Source: Psoroptes ovis (lineage: Eukaryota > Arthropoda > Arachnida > Sarcoptiformes > Psoroptidae). From it: a stretch of DNA of 64,000 bases. The stretch covers positions 1,800,501 to 1,864,500 of the forward strand of contig PQWQ01000010.1 in assembly GCA_002943765.1 (NCBI GenBank). Reading direction: 5' to 3'. This document shows positions 40,901-54,269 of this stretch, in pieces. The position numbers and the translations under genes are program-made. The notes beneath the pieces are model-generated. The model searched no databases, was not told the DNA's origin, and was given only the letters and a program-made list of their open reading frames with translations. Positions within the stretch are counted from its first letter, which is position 1; each line of letters opens with the position of its first letter.

Positions 40901-43900
40901 TTCGATGAATCTAAACATTCTTTTACTAGATCTTTGTACATTGAATGAAGAAAAATTGGCAACAATTTTATCTGATTATAATTTTACGCCTAAAGTTGTT
41001 TCATTATTAAGTCTATCAGGTGAACAACCAATGCATAATTCAATGATGATTAATGATAATTTTGAAAAAAATTTCGTTCATCAACTTGCTTATCGTTTTA
41101 AAAACCAGTTTCTTAATACACTCGGTGATTATAATCCGTTTGTATTTAGTTTTCAACAAAAATCAATTAAAAATAATGAAAAACAAAATAATTTTTTCTT
41201 TACAAATAATAATGATAATTTCAATAGTAATAATAATAATAACAATGTGATCGATTTAGAAATGAATAAAAATCATCAAATGCTTATAACGCGTTTAATT
41301 ATTGATCATTGTTTACGTATGAAATGGATGACAATTAATCTAATTTATTCAAATGAATTCATAAAAAATTATTTTCAATTTGAAGCAAATAAAGTGAATA
41401 TTTGTGTGGATAAAACTATGCAAATAACAATGAATGATATTAATCAACAACAGCTGCAACCACAATTTCAAGATAGAATTATAAATTTTTGGCAACATTT
41501 TATGCAAACATTAGATACAAATATAATTATATCACTGACAAATGTTGAAATCAATGAATTTTTAATTAAATATTCAACAAAATACATAATTAATAATTAT
41601 ATATGGATTGGTGATAAGTATTTGAAAATGGCCGCCATAAATTCGCTGAAAAATTATCATAAAACGATCGAATACGGTTTAATTATAAAACGCTATCAAC
41701 AACAGCAACAAGATTCGCATCCAATGATATTGTTTGATCAACAAAATGATAACGATGATTTATCATCATCAATCGATAATCTATCAAAATTATTCAATAT
41801 AAATAATCAGAAAATCAAAAGTGTAAAAATATTGAACAGTTTATTGCATGAATATTGGCAAAGAAAATTTCATTGTATATTATCATCGAATGATAACGGC
41901 AATCATAATCATCATTATATTCACAGTAATGATTATAATAAAAAATGTTTCGATAGTAAATATGCACGTAAAGCAATGATTAATACAAAATATATCAAAT
42001 ATTTAATTGATTTCAGCAAAATATTATCCGAAACGATAGTAAAGTTTTTCGAAAATAATTGCATGAAAAATCAAACCATTATCGAAAATCAAAATGATTA
42101 TGATGAATTTTGTCTATCGAATTTTTATCTTCGAAATGAATTGAAACAAAGTATTATTAATAATTTGACAGCATATAATTATATGAACGATAATTTCCTA
42201 AATAATATAAATAGTAATAATAATCATTATCATAAACAAATACAAATTGATAATCAATATGAATTAGAAGTATTATCGAATCAATCTAAAACAATTAATC
42301 TATTTAATTCATTAAATTGGCTGTCAATGTCTGAATTTTTGACTAAAAATATAATCAATACACTTAATAATCATAAAAATGTACAACGTTCAATTAATTG
42401 TCGGCAAAGTTGTAATTTTTGTTCATTACAATTATTACAAAGTAAAAATAAAAGTGTAAACATGTTATTTTCAGGTAATATTTTATTTATTACATATGCT
42501 TGATCAATTGATTGACTAATTCGAATTCAATTTTTTTTCTCCTATTTCCTTGATAATCAATTTTATTAGATTCATTGTTACAATCATCATTGATCAGTGA
42601 TAATAGTCAATATCGTACATGGTATATTGTATTGTCAATATTATCGACATTAGGTGTTATTATGGTATTGATTTGTGTACTATATTTTATACTGATATTT
42701 CCGGTTGCATTAGGCACAACCATAATCGGATATCAGATATTAGTCGGATTATTTTTTTGTTTTATAATAAATTTTGCATATTTATTGCCGATAACGCATA
42801 CAATTTGTTGGATACGACAATTTGGTCTACCATTTGCATATTGTATTGTGTTGAGTGGATTTTTTGTTAAATCATACAATTATTGGTGCCAAATATTGTT
42901 GAAAAAATCAACAGCAACCATACGTTATAATACACCGTTTGCTCAAATATCGATATCGTTGGTGTTCATAATAATGCAATTAATATTGACATTAATAACG
43001 ATGAATCAATTACAAATTGGTCCATCATTTGATATGATAACTTCACGTTGTACATTTATCGATGTTAATCGTTTCTTGTTGGCGCAACCCCAGTTCATAT
43101 TACCATTAGCATTATTAATTATATTGTTTGGTTTCATTATGTTTTTCACAATTAAAACATGGAATAATCAAGAATCAAGATGGATTTTCGTTTGTAGTTT
43201 TCTCACATCAGTCATATGGATCGTATGGTTAACATCGATGACTTTACGTATGTATTGATCCATTGATTGACAGTGTTTCTGATTTTAATCCATAAAATAT
43301 TTTTTTTTCTTTTTCAGATTTAAATGAAAAATTCATTTTAACGATACTAGCCAATTTGATAAATGCATTCATCATTATAATATTTTTGTACATACGTAAA
43401 TTGTATTTATTTTCAAAAATATCAAGAAAAATATTAAAAGAACGACGAATGAATATGGAAGTAACATTACAAGGTGAGCCATTTGCTGATAATCGACAAC
43501 AATATGGTGGTATGTTGATTGAATTTTTACTTTAAATTTTTAAATCGATGAAATTAATTCCATTTTGTTTCCACTAGCATTCAAAACATGCACCGATCAT
43601 ATATCATGGAGTAATCTAAATAATCGTATAAATTTTCGACAAGCAACGCGATCACCATTCGAAGGTGATCAAGATGGTGATAATATTAGTTCATGTGGAT
43701 CAGTAAAATCAAACAATAGTTCAACACAAGTACAATGTCAAGAATTATATCCAATGGAAGTATATGATAATCAACAGCTGAATAGTAATACAAGCAGTGT
43801 CAGTAATGGTCTGCTATCATCAACATCAATATCAACATCATCATCATTAGCTACATCATCGACAACAATATCAACATCATCATCGACGATACCGATTAAA

Positions 43901-43969
43901 AAAACAAAAACAATATCACAATCGGCACGTTCAATATATGATCTAATCGATGATGAACATATGAAATGA
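34958..43969 (+). CDS. giant class C GPCR (metabotropic glutamate receptor-like) with about four tandem Venus-flytrap modules
   Basis: Nine exons join in consistent phase: 34958-35635, 35706-35984, 36091-36489, 36556-38329, 38619-40712, 40786-42474, 42570-43247, 43318-43509, 43578-43969, giving about 2,724 residues against 900-1,200 for ordinary mGluRs. A signal peptide (about 1-32) is followed by four regions resembling the class C ligand-binding (ANF receptor) fold: about 60-520, 682-1060 (begins ITLGLLLPLHK), 1199-1600 (contains NPWFIQYWESINKC) and 1712-2270 (begins ATIALLIPLHD). Between them lie Asn/Asp-rich linkers. The usual nine-Cys domain is reduced to NCRQSCNFC near 2285-2295. Seven membrane spans run from about 2319 to 2565, then a Ser/Thr-rich tail with a CTDHISW segment. 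Glutamate-contact residues were not identified, so the ligand is unknown. Class C GPCR is firm; module count is my reading. An acceptor-like site at 34936 suggests an upstream leader exon. Confidence 0.85.
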
Positions 43970-46900
43970 GCATCGGTTTCATTTCAAATTCAAGAACAAA
44001 AAATAAATCTGGTCATATTCGATACAAATAATAAATGGTTATTATATCTGGTCAACCTTATTATAAATAAATCGATTCATTTATTTATTTGCCCAAAAAA
44101 CTGCAATTCAACTCTTTTTTCTGTCATTTTTTTTAATTATCATCTCAATTTTTCATCTCAGAAATATGCCATCATCATCATCATCATCAAGAAAACGCAT
44201 TTTCATATTTAAAGTGATCAAACATTTCATTCATTCATCATGTTGCATATATTTCAAATGTACCATTTTCCAATAATTTCTTCATTTCTTACTCTTTCCA
44301 TCTTCGAAAACACCTGTAAAATATACGATTCACACGTTAATTAAGGCGAAAATGATCTGAGAAAACACACCGACATGCATACAAATGCATCTATTTTTTC
44401 TTCAATTAAATCAATTTTCAATGTATTATTTTTACTTCTTATTTTCATAATTTTCTTGATTGTGATATTTTTCTCTTTCTCTATGAATTCTCTTTGAATA
44501 CATTCAATTTAATTGAGTGCAATTTTCATTATTTTTTTTCAATGAATTTATCATTTGTTTAATACATTTTTTTTATCTGGTAAACAATTCATTTCCGTCT
44601 CATTCATTGATGCATTTTAAAAAATGACAATAAAATTGAAAAATTTTTGTTATATTTGATCGTTTGTTCGAATAATTCTCAAATTTTGATTGACACAAAG
44701 GCTGATCGATTTATCAAATTTTTTGTGAAAAAAAAAGTTTGAAATTTAATCCTTAATACATTCCGATGATGGTTATAATGATAATGGTGATGATTCAATG
44801 GTAAAATATGAATTTTGACATGATAACATATGTATTTAACTGATGAATTGAATTCAATTGTATGCATATTGAATTTTCATGAATTATCCTTGAAATATGT
44901 AAAAAAAAAATTAAATTTTCTCCCCTTTAAAATCAAAAATTTTTTAAACATTATTTTACCATCAATAATCGATTATTAATAATTTGCCTTTTTTCAATAT
45001 ATCCTGATAATCATAATCATTTAATACATTATTTAGATTCATCATTCATTTGAGAGTAAATTTAAATGAATTTTTTTTTCATAAATAACTAAATATCCAA
45101 TATTCAATATTATTATCAATGTCAAATGTATTTTTTCTTTCTTTCTATTTTTCGTTCTCGAAAATATGATAATATTGATTATAATTGATTGATTTAATGA
45201 TAATCAAATGGATGAATGAACATCATTTTAATGAATGAATGTATGAATGATGATGGCTCGATGGCTTAATGGCTTAATGGATTGAATGAAATGATGTTCA
45301 ATTGAAAATTTTTAAAAATTTAGGTTCAAACATGCGAAATAATCGATTGATTTGAATGAAAATCGACCAAAATGAATTTTTGATGAAAATTGAAACCATG
45401 TGAATGTATTAATTTGAAAAATTAATCAAACAAAATACAAAAACAAAATTCCCTTTCAAATCGACTTTGATTTGTTTTAAATTGTTTTTCTCGAAATTTC
45501 ATCGAAAATGTATCAAATGCGATTTCAAATAATAACCATAATCAAACCATATTGATTAAAATCATGATTTAATCATTCAAAAATAATTATCAAATTTTAT
45601 TTGAATTCGCATGGCAAGATATTTATGGCATTTTAATAAACATTTTTCAAAAAATTATGAAAATTGAATCGTTTGTTATTCGTGTGTGTGTGTGTGTATG
45701 TATCTGAGTGTGATTTCAATAAATTTCAACCATTTCAACCAATGTCAATGTCAAAATGAATTTTATTTTATTTTTCATTTTATTTTTTAAAATATGAATC
45801 TGATGAAATATTTCATTATTAAAAATTTAATTATAATTTTGAATATTATAATTATATATTAAATCAATGAATAGCCATTCAACAATCAATGTCATTGTCA
45901 TTATTGATATTTTTCGTGTTCATCATCGATTTATCCGTTTTTCACAGATTATCGTATGATAATTCTAGAAAAAAACATAGTGGAAATTTCAATGTCGATT
46001 TGTGAATATTCTGAATGTAATTCCGAACATTATAATTATTTTTCATTTTTTTGATTTTTGTCAATTTTTGTCTGAAGACAATTAGATTAAATTAATGGTC
46101 TCACAACATTTGTCTTTTGCATTTTTCATGTGATGATTTCGATCATGTGACAATCCGATGATCAGGCATCGATGTGAGACCGAAAAAGTAAGCTTCAAAT
46201 TTTCATAAAATTCAAAATTCTCTTATTTAAATCGATTTAATGTTTGAAAAAATTTCAATTTTAATTTAATTTTTCACGATTTTAATCGTTTAATCGTAAT
46301 GCTTCTGCAATATCACCATTTATCATCATCAACAATATTAAATTTAATTATTATTATTTTGATTTTTGATTTGTTTTGTTTTGATTTTGTTTGAATCAAA
46401 CATCATTTAACAAGAATTATTTTATTTAATTTATCTATTTATTCATTTATTTGAATCATCGATTGTGTAGCTCTTTGAGTGCATCATGGTTTTTCATTTA
46501 CTTGAATGTATGTATGACCAATTCAATTTATTATCAACAATTTGTTCCGGTCGAATCATTTTTTATTTACCATTGAAATGGTTAATTTATTGTCATCATC
46601 ATCATCAACATTATCATCGAAATCCAATAATTTAGGTGAAATACTTGTATGTGTGCTGAGAGATCGGTAAATCAAGTAATACCAGAAAAAATATAAATAA
46701 AACAAATCATATTAAAAATTACTACATTTTGGTGAAATTTTCATTTTTCATTTAAATACCTACAACAATAAAGTCGAATTACCTTTGTCAAGCAACAAGC
46801 AACAACCGACAGCAACAAGTGTGTCCAATTATTATTTAAATGATTCGTAACAAAATAAATTAATTTGGTTTTCCAAACATTTTGATTTTTCAAATAAAAA

Positions 46901-47735
46901 TAATAATCATCATCGAAACAAATATTTCATTAAACAATAAAATTTCATCATTTATTACTAAACGATAGTTTGTTGAAATATTTTGATTTATGTGTGGTAA
47001 ATTTTTGTTTTTTAAGACATTTCTCATGTGCTTCTTTTCTTTTTTTTCTTCAAATCTTCAGTCTATTAAATGATATATAAATGATTAAAGTTGAAATATT
47101 TCAATTTCATTTTTCATTTAACTCATAATCCTTTGGTGTTATATAAGTGAAAATAGTTTTCTTAAGAAAATTGTCAAAATTTTCAATTTCGAAATTTTGA
47201 ACTTTGAATTTTTTTTTTCTTATTTCTGCTATTTTTCATTTTCTGCAAATGTCATTTTACTTAAATTAAAAAAATTCATTTCAACAACAAAAAACCTTTG
47301 AAATACGAGAAATAAAAAAATTTTCACAATAAACACATTTATATTAATACAAACATAAACACACCAAATAAATCAACTGGATGATTGACCCATAAAGTGC
47401 GGAAGTTTTTAACATTTGTCGTCGTGTTCTATTATGAAATTGATGGGTCTATCATAATTATTATCATCATCATCATCATCATCATCGTAGCTATCAACAA
47501 AAATCTAGTTTATTTATTTCCATGTGAATGTATTTGAACAGTGTACAAATATTAGTAATTTTTGATTTTCATATTCATTTTTTTTTGATTCATTCATCTA
47601 TTATTTTATGTCCCCAATAAAAAACATTTTGTCAATTTATGTACTTTATTTAGATTTTTCTACAAATTTAAAATTGATTGACATAGATTTATGATTGTTT
47701 TGATCATTTTTCAATTAATGAGTAAATGAGGAAAA
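43970..47735. other. 3.8 kb non-coding stretch
   Basis: No supported gene. It starts with AATAAA-type signals around 44000-44070 suited to ending the receptor transcript. It carries a GT microsatellite at 45682-45697 and an ATC run at 47462-47487. A motif-dense patch lies at 46097-46181, where GGTCTCACA and its reverse complement flank two TCATGTGA copies. The remainder is AT-rich and presumably includes the promoter of the ABCC gene at 47736. Confidence 0.5.
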
Positions 47736-50700
47736 ATGAATCACAATAATAATGATAATCATTGTTTCATAACATTTGATTCATTTATGGATCAATCAAT
47801 AATTAATAATAATAATAATAATATTAATTATAGAAATGATACAGGTCAATCAATTGATTTGACTAAATTATTATTACAAAATATCAAATCATTGATAAAT
47901 ATTGATCTCGTTAATAATTTCAATGACAGTCATTATGATCATCATCATCATTATCAACAACAACACCACAATCAATATTTGACAAATGATAATTTATTGA
48001 ATATTTTACAAATAATTCTTTGTTATCATCAACAAACATGTTTATCAATATTTGTGTTAATATTTTTATGTCAAAAATTTTTCAATTTTATCGGTAGTTA
48101 TTTATTTTGTAATAATAAACAAAGATTATTGAATAAAAATAAAAAAATTATTGATATCATTGATGAAAATAACAACAATTTCATTGATGATGGCCATCAA
48201 AATGGTCATTTGTCATCATTGAATGAGCTGAAAAAATCATCAACATTGAAACTCGGCAATCTTGCCGGTGACGATCATACATCGATACAAAAAACGACAA
48301 AATATTTTCAATTTAAAAAATTAATATCATTTTTAATATTGTTTACGAATTTGATTGAATTGTCAATAATATTGTCATTTTATCAATATAATATCTTCAA
48401 AACAAATACGAATGCAATCGAATATTTTTGTACAAATATTTTGTCATTTATAAGTTTGGTGAGTTTTGCTTTTGTTGAAAGCCAATTGTTGATATTGATA
48501 TTAATTATTGATTTTTTTTTAAATTTATCCAAATTTAGATCAGTGTTATGTATTACATGTTCGTCAATTATGATTTAAATCGTAAACATCAATATTATAT
48601 CTGTTTTTATTGGTCACTATCATTATTGAATATCATATGGAATATACTATCTTATTTTATAAAAATTACTAATACTTTCACTATTTGGAATATTTGTACA
48701 AAATGTAATTGGTATTATTCGGCAGAAAAATTATCATCATTGAAATTGAATTTTTTAAATTCATTATTTAACAAGAATAATCAAGAAATAATCATAAATA
48801 ATAATAATTTTCATGATAAAATTGATATTTTTTGGCTTAATTTCAATTTTATTTATTTATTATTATTTTCATTACAATTTTTCGCAATATTTTTATCCGA
48901 TTATGAATCGAAAGTCGATAGATTCAATTATGATCGTACAAATCCAATTGAAAATACAACATTATTTGGTCGATTAATTTATATATGGATGAGTAAAATA
49001 ATATTCGATGGTTATCGTTTTTCATTGGATAAAAATCAAATATATTCATCTTTGATTTCAGTAAAAACATTGGAAGAAAAATTTTTCAGAAATTTATACA
49101 AATTCTATCGTAATACAAATAAATCATTACGATTATTAAGAATTCTTTGTAGCCAATTTGGCAGTGAATTTTCGCAGATTATATTTATAAAATTGATACC
49201 AACATTGACAACATTTCTGGGACCATTACTATTGGATAGATTAATAAAATTCGCCACAAATGCCGATAGTCTTCCATCATCACACCAATGGCATGGTTAT
49301 TTCTATGCATTCTCAATGTTTTTCCTGTTCATCATCGAATCGATTTTAAATTCTTATTCAGATTATCGTATTAGAATATTAGGATTGAAAATACGTTCAT
49401 GTTTGATGGCATCAATTTATCATCGTTTATTATTGATGAAAAATTCTTTTACAGAGCCGCAATCGAAGAAAAAATCCAAACATAAATCAAATGAAAATAA
49501 TAATACTTCTGGACAAATTATTAATTTAATGTCAAATGATACACAGCGTATATTTGATTATGTCAAAATTGTAAATCTATTTTGGATTTGTCCATTGCAG
49601 ATTACGATCGCAATCTATTTATTATGGCAATTACTTGGATATGGGTCATTAGCCGGTTTAACAATATTATTGCTGTTGCTACCATTGAATACATTAATTG
49701 GTGCTAGAATCAGATTATTACAATCAAAATTATTACAATATAAGGATAATCGATTCAAATTATTAACAGAAACGTTGAACGGTATTCGAGCGATTAAATT
49801 ATATGCATGGGAACAATATTTTCATAAACGTATTGAAGAGTCAAGAAAATTAGAATATAAAAATTTATGTTTTCAGGCATTATATTCGACAGCGATCACA
49901 TTTGCATTCATATCGGCACCATTTTTTGTTGCATTATCTAGTTTTTCATTATTTTTATATTTAAATCATGATGGAAATGGTAATTTAGATGCTCAGAAAG
50001 CATTTGTATCGTTGGCAATATTCAATATTATTCGGCGACCTGTTGCATTCATACCTCAATTGATAACGAATACAATGTTATTTTCAGTATCATTACAGCG
50101 TATTAGCAAGTTTCTTTATGATGATGGTGATAAATTGCAACAAATTACAATATCACACACAATTATTGCCGATAGAAATGAATTTAAAATGAAAAAGCAA
50201 ATTGTGATGAAAAATTGTAATTTTACATGGACAAATCAAGATAAATCATTTCAATTGACTGATATAGAATTGAATATTCAAAAATTTCAATCATGCGCAA
50301 TCATTGGTTCGATTGGTGCAGGTAAATCATCATTATTGGCAGCTATTCTTGGACAAATGAAATTGAATTCACATGAAAAATTCGAAATTAATGGTGAAAT
50401 TTCATATGTACCACAAAATTCATGGATACAATCAGGTACTATACGTGAAAATATTCTTTTCGGTAATGAATATGATCCGATAAAATATTGGAAAACAATT
50501 GAATCATGTTCATTGATTGATGATTTAAAACAAATGAAAATGGGTGATAAAACATTGGTAGGTGAAAATGGTGATAATTTAAGTGGTGGTCAACGACAAC
50601 GAATTTCATTGGCACGTGCTTGTTATCATGATGCTGATATTTATTTGTTTGATGATCCATTATCAGCGCTTGATTCAAATGTATCGAATCACATATTTCG

Positions 50701-53161
50701 CCGCATTTTTTGTGGCAATAATTGTCATTTAAACGTTAGCAATCAAAATCGTATTCTTGTCGATAAAATACGTATCTTCACAACGAACAATATGGCATTA
50801 TTACCAAATGTTGATCATATAATATTGATCGATAATGGTCGCATTGTGGCTCAAGGAAATTATCAAGATTTGATCAAAATTGAAAATGAATTCACGAAAT
50901 TTCTTACGAATTATTTTTCATGTAAGACTGCTGAAATAAACGATGATTTAAGTGATGATCTAAGTAATACTATTGAAAATGATAATGACAGTGGATTAAT
51001 GGTTGATGAAGAAGAAGATTATAATATTCTTAATGAAATGATCACGCAATTAGAGCAGCGTTTTCGATCATTTTCACGTAGTGGTAGCATGATACGTAGA
51101 ATATCATTATCTGATAAAGTTAATGGAAAAAGCAGTAAAAAATTCAACAAGAATGATGAGAAAAAGAAAAAATGTCACAAAAATAGGCCTAAAAAATCTT
51201 CAAACACATTAAATGATAGTGATTTGGTAAAAACTGGTTCAATATCATTCAATGTTTATTGGAAATATATTCGATCAATTGGCTTGTTATCATTGTTGTT
51301 GATCATCATTAATTACACGATTGGACATTTTTTTGTCATTCTAACTAATCTATGGCTCAGTTCATGGAGTAATGATTCGAAACATCGAACAAATAATTCA
51401 ACATCAAATCATTCGAATACTGAATGGATCAATAATTTATTTATACGATTAAAATTAATCGATACTACAACATCAATGGATCAAACGTCAACAGTGATTG
51501 ATCCATGGACACGTTTATTTGTGTATGCAGTGTTAGGTTTACTACAAACAATATTCATTTTGATAGCAACATTATTATTGAATTTATCTTGTCTACATGG
51601 CTCACAGATGATACACAAATCCATGTTGAAACGATTAATGAATGTACCATTATCATTTTTCGATGAAATTAGTTCGGGAAAAATAATCAATCGTTTTGAT
51701 AAAGATATTGATCTGGCTGATACAACATTAATATCATCATTGCGTTTATTCATGATTGAAATATTTCGTACGATAGCATTATTTACAATCATTATTATTG
51801 GAACTAATTCACCTATTTTGATATTATTATTTATGCCTTTGATTGTATGCTATTTTCTAATTTATAAATATTATGTTTCTACATCAAGACAGCTCATACG
51901 TATTGAATCACAATTGCGTACACCTATTTATCAACAATTCAATGAAACATATTCAGGTCTGATTGTCATACAAACATTCAAACGTTTAGATATGTTTTTG
52001 GCGAAAATATTCAAACATATCGATCAAAATATGAGTACAATGTACATGAGTATTGCAGCATCAAAATGGTTAAGTTTACGTTTAGAATGTCTTGGCAATA
52101 TAATCATATTGATTACATCGATAAGTTGTGTAATGTTGCGTGAAAATATTACGCCCGGTATGGTTGGCCTTTGTATTGCTACTTCATTATCGATAACAAG
52201 TACATTGAATTTTTTGATACAATCATCGATTGATTTGGAAAATAATATTGTTACAATTGAAAGATTAGTTGAATATACAAATTTACCACAAGAAATTCAC
52301 AGTCATAGCAATGATAATTCTATTGTCAAAAGCAGTAATTTTATCAATTATTTTCGAAAATTTTTCAAAGCTAAATCAGCACAACAAAATACCAATGATA
52401 ATGTAGTATTATGTTCAACAAATCAAACACAAAATTGGCTTAAAAATGGTTCAATAATATTCGATAATTATTCGGCAAAATATGATAATTCATCTGAATT
52501 GTGTTTGAAAAATGTAACAATTTCGATAAAATCTGGTGAAAAAATTGGCATTGTTGGCCGTACCGGTGCTGGTAAATCATCATTTTCATTATCATTATTT
52601 CGTTTAATACAACAAGTGAATGGTTCGATTCAGATTTCAAATATAAATATAAATAATTTGAATTTGAAAAAATTACGATCAGCATTGACAATAATTCCAC
52701 AAAAACCACTATTATTCACCGATACATTACGTTCTAATATTGATCCATTGAATCTATATTCTGATGAACAAATTATTCAAGCATTGAAAAAAACATCATT
52801 AAGTTATTTGATACCACGTTTATATCAAATAATGACCGAACAAAATTTTAAAGAATTATCATATGGACAAAAACAATTGTTATGTTTAACAAGAGCTATA
52901 TTGAAAAAATCTAAAATCATTATTTTAGATGAAGCAACTTCAAGTATTGATCCGCTTACTGATCAACATATACAGGAAATAATCAACAATGAATTTAATG
53001 ATTGTACAATCATAACGATTGCACATCGTTTGAATACAATCATATCATATGATCGTATTGTTGTTTTTGATAATGGTCAAATATTAGAATCAGATACACC
53101 GAGTGCTTTATTATCGAATAAATCAACGCTATTCTATCGAATGATTGCTCAACAAGAATAA
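47736..53161 (+). CDS. ABC transporter subfamily C (multidrug resistance-associated protein type)
   Basis: Full-length MRP-like efflux pump. Exon 1 (47736-48458) and exon 2 (48539-53161) join in phase 0 across an 80-bp intron to give about 1,781 residues. Order: Asn/His-rich N-terminus, TMD0 with about five spans (to ~380), TMD1, NBD1, charged linker (~940-1030), TMD2, NBD2. NBD1 has Walker A GSIGAGKSS (~830), signature LSGGQRQR (~921) and Walker B DIYLFDDP. NBD2 has Walker A GRTGAGKSS (~1580), an altered signature LSYGQKQ (~1680) and Walker B IIILDEATSSID. Aspartate after NBD1 Walker B in place of Glu (DDP) is the usual ABCC asymmetry. The coupling segment IRAIKLYAWE before NBD1 is typical of the subfamily. 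It likely exports conjugated organic anions across the plasma membrane; the substrate cannot be told from sequence. Confidence 0.94.
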
Positions 53162-53318
53162 TTAATTATTCAAAATTATTCAAGGTAAATTGATTTTATT
53201 TTGAAAGATTTGAAGTAAAAAATCATGATAATAATATTTTGTCAATTTTCATTTTCATCATTAGTTTAGGATTCAAATTTAATTCCGATTTGATACGATT
53301 TGTGTCTTTATAACGCGT

Positions 53319-53600
53319 CTACACTCTATGACACTCAAACTTTCCAGCTGCTCTACAGTCCCCAAATGTCTTGTCAAAATGTAATGTTTCAGGACATTGC
53401 ATCAAAAATGGTACGAAATTTGCGCAAAAATAATATTTATTTGGATCAATACGACACTCGAAACGGCCAAATTGTTTTGGACATAAAAATCTTGGTTTCG
53501 GTTTTGGATCTTCACATCTAACGATCATCGTTGATTGCTCAAATAAATTGATCATCAAAATTATGCCGATTAATGCGGTAACGAGACGAATTGGAATCAT
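53319..53600 (-). CDS. small secreted chitin-binding (peritrophin-A/CBM14) protein
   Basis: Protein of 93 residues. I chose the ATG at 53600 because the open frame further upstream lacks an ATG and the chosen start gives a clean signal peptide (1 to ~28). A single CBM14-like domain follows with cysteines at 40, 49, 59, 69, 82 and 90. The spacing of the last four (x9, x12, x7) is classic peritrophin-A, while the second cysteine is shifted about four residues towards the N-terminus. Such proteins bind chitin in the gut peritrophic matrix or cuticle. It is the first of three chitin-binding genes in tandem on this strand. A TATA-like box lies about 100 bp upstream at 53696-53703. Function is inferred from the domain. 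Confidence 0.8.
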   Translation of the reverse strand: MIPIRLVTALIGIILMINLFEQSTMIVRCEDPKPKPRFLCPKQFGRFECRIDPNKYYFCANFVPFLMQCPETLHFDKTFGDCRAAGKFECHRV

Positions 53601-54013
53601 TTTCAATGATTTGAATGTTTCAAAACAAGAAATCAAATTAAATTAACTTACCAAAATCAAATAACAAATTGATCAATTGATTTTTTGGTGATCGATTTTT
53701 ATATCAATGGGATTTGTGGTGGAATTAATCAATTGATTTATTTATTACCTCAAATTTCAAATGGCATTTTTATAATTTTTCAAATCAAAAAATTTTCATT
53801 TTTTTTTTGCATGTAAATAATCATTGAAAACATAAAATATTTTATTTTCTCATTTTATTTTATTGTATTTTCATAATAATAAATCAAAAATCAATAAATT
53901 TTTGAAATCAAATCAAAGATTCAAATGAATGAATTTTTGTTTGTTTTTTTTTAATTTTCAATAAATTGTTGATTTATTCAAATTTCAAGGCGCCATAGTT
54001 TATTTCGATATTC
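53601..54013. other. intergenic region within chitin-binding cluster
   Basis: AT-rich gap. It contains the TATA-like promoter of the 93-residue peritrophin at its left end. Near 53973-53978 there is a minus-strand AATAAA that could end the Der p 23-like transcript. No coding region was supported. Confidence 0.6.
53696..53703 (-). promoter_or_regulatory. TATA-like box of 93-residue peritrophin gene
   Basis: TATAAAAA on the minus strand, about 96-103 bp upstream of the start codon at 53600. The position fits a short 5' leader of roughly 70 nt. Confidence 0.5.
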
Positions 54014-54253
54014 TTATCCACAAACTTTTTTATCTGGGTCGAATCTTGTTTTGGCTGGACAATGCATATGTTTTGGTTCATAAAATGTACACATATAGAA
54101 ACAATGTACATCTTTTGGATCAGGAAATAAACCAAATTCTTCTTTACATTCAAAATCGGGCGAAGCGGTTGTACCATCATCGGCCAAAGATGTGTTTACC
54201 ATCAAAATGGTAAACAAAAGAGCGATTGCTGCGATAATTGTTGTGAATTTCAT
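54014..54253 (-). CDS. Der p 23-like peritrophin-like secreted protein
   Basis: Protein of 79 residues. The ATG at 54253 is preferred because upstream in-frame codons only translate the TCA repeat tail of the adjacent retrotransposon as histidines. Residues 1-24 form a signal peptide; a short acidic/Thr linker leads to one minimal chitin-binding domain (36-79). Cysteines sit at 36, 51, 55, 65 and 78; the chain stops one residue after the last, as in the Der p 23 group of dust-mite allergens. Spacings C55-x9-C65-x12-C78 fit CBM14. Der p 23 itself is known with four cysteines, so the fifth (C51) is notable. Likely a peritrophic-matrix or faecal-pellet surface protein. A retrotransposon is inserted just upstream of the start codon. 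Whether this is the species' main group 23 protein or a paralogue cannot be settled here. Confidence 0.8.
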   Translation of the reverse strand: MKFTTIIAAIALLFTILMVNTSLADDGTTASPDFECKEEFGLFPDPKDVHCFYMCTFYEPKHMHCPAKTRFDPDKKVCG

Positions 54254-54255
54254 TT

Positions 54256-54269
54256 TAAAAATAGAATGA
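54256..54269. repeat. target-site duplication, copy next to Der p 23-like start codon
   Basis: TAAAAATAGAATGA, identical to the copy at 58759-58772. It marks the 3' boundary of the minus-strand non-LTR retrotransposon. The last three bases could also belong to its TGA/TCA tail, so the true duplication is 11-14 bp. Confidence 0.88.

Noticed and set aside
53601..53636. Twelve-residue extension of the 93-residue peritrophin
   Set aside because: It would need a TTG start. The ATG at 53600 gives a better signal peptide.
53974..54180. Second minus-strand frame within the Der p 23-like gene
   Set aside because: It overlaps the accepted gene in another frame and lacks a signal peptide or domain.
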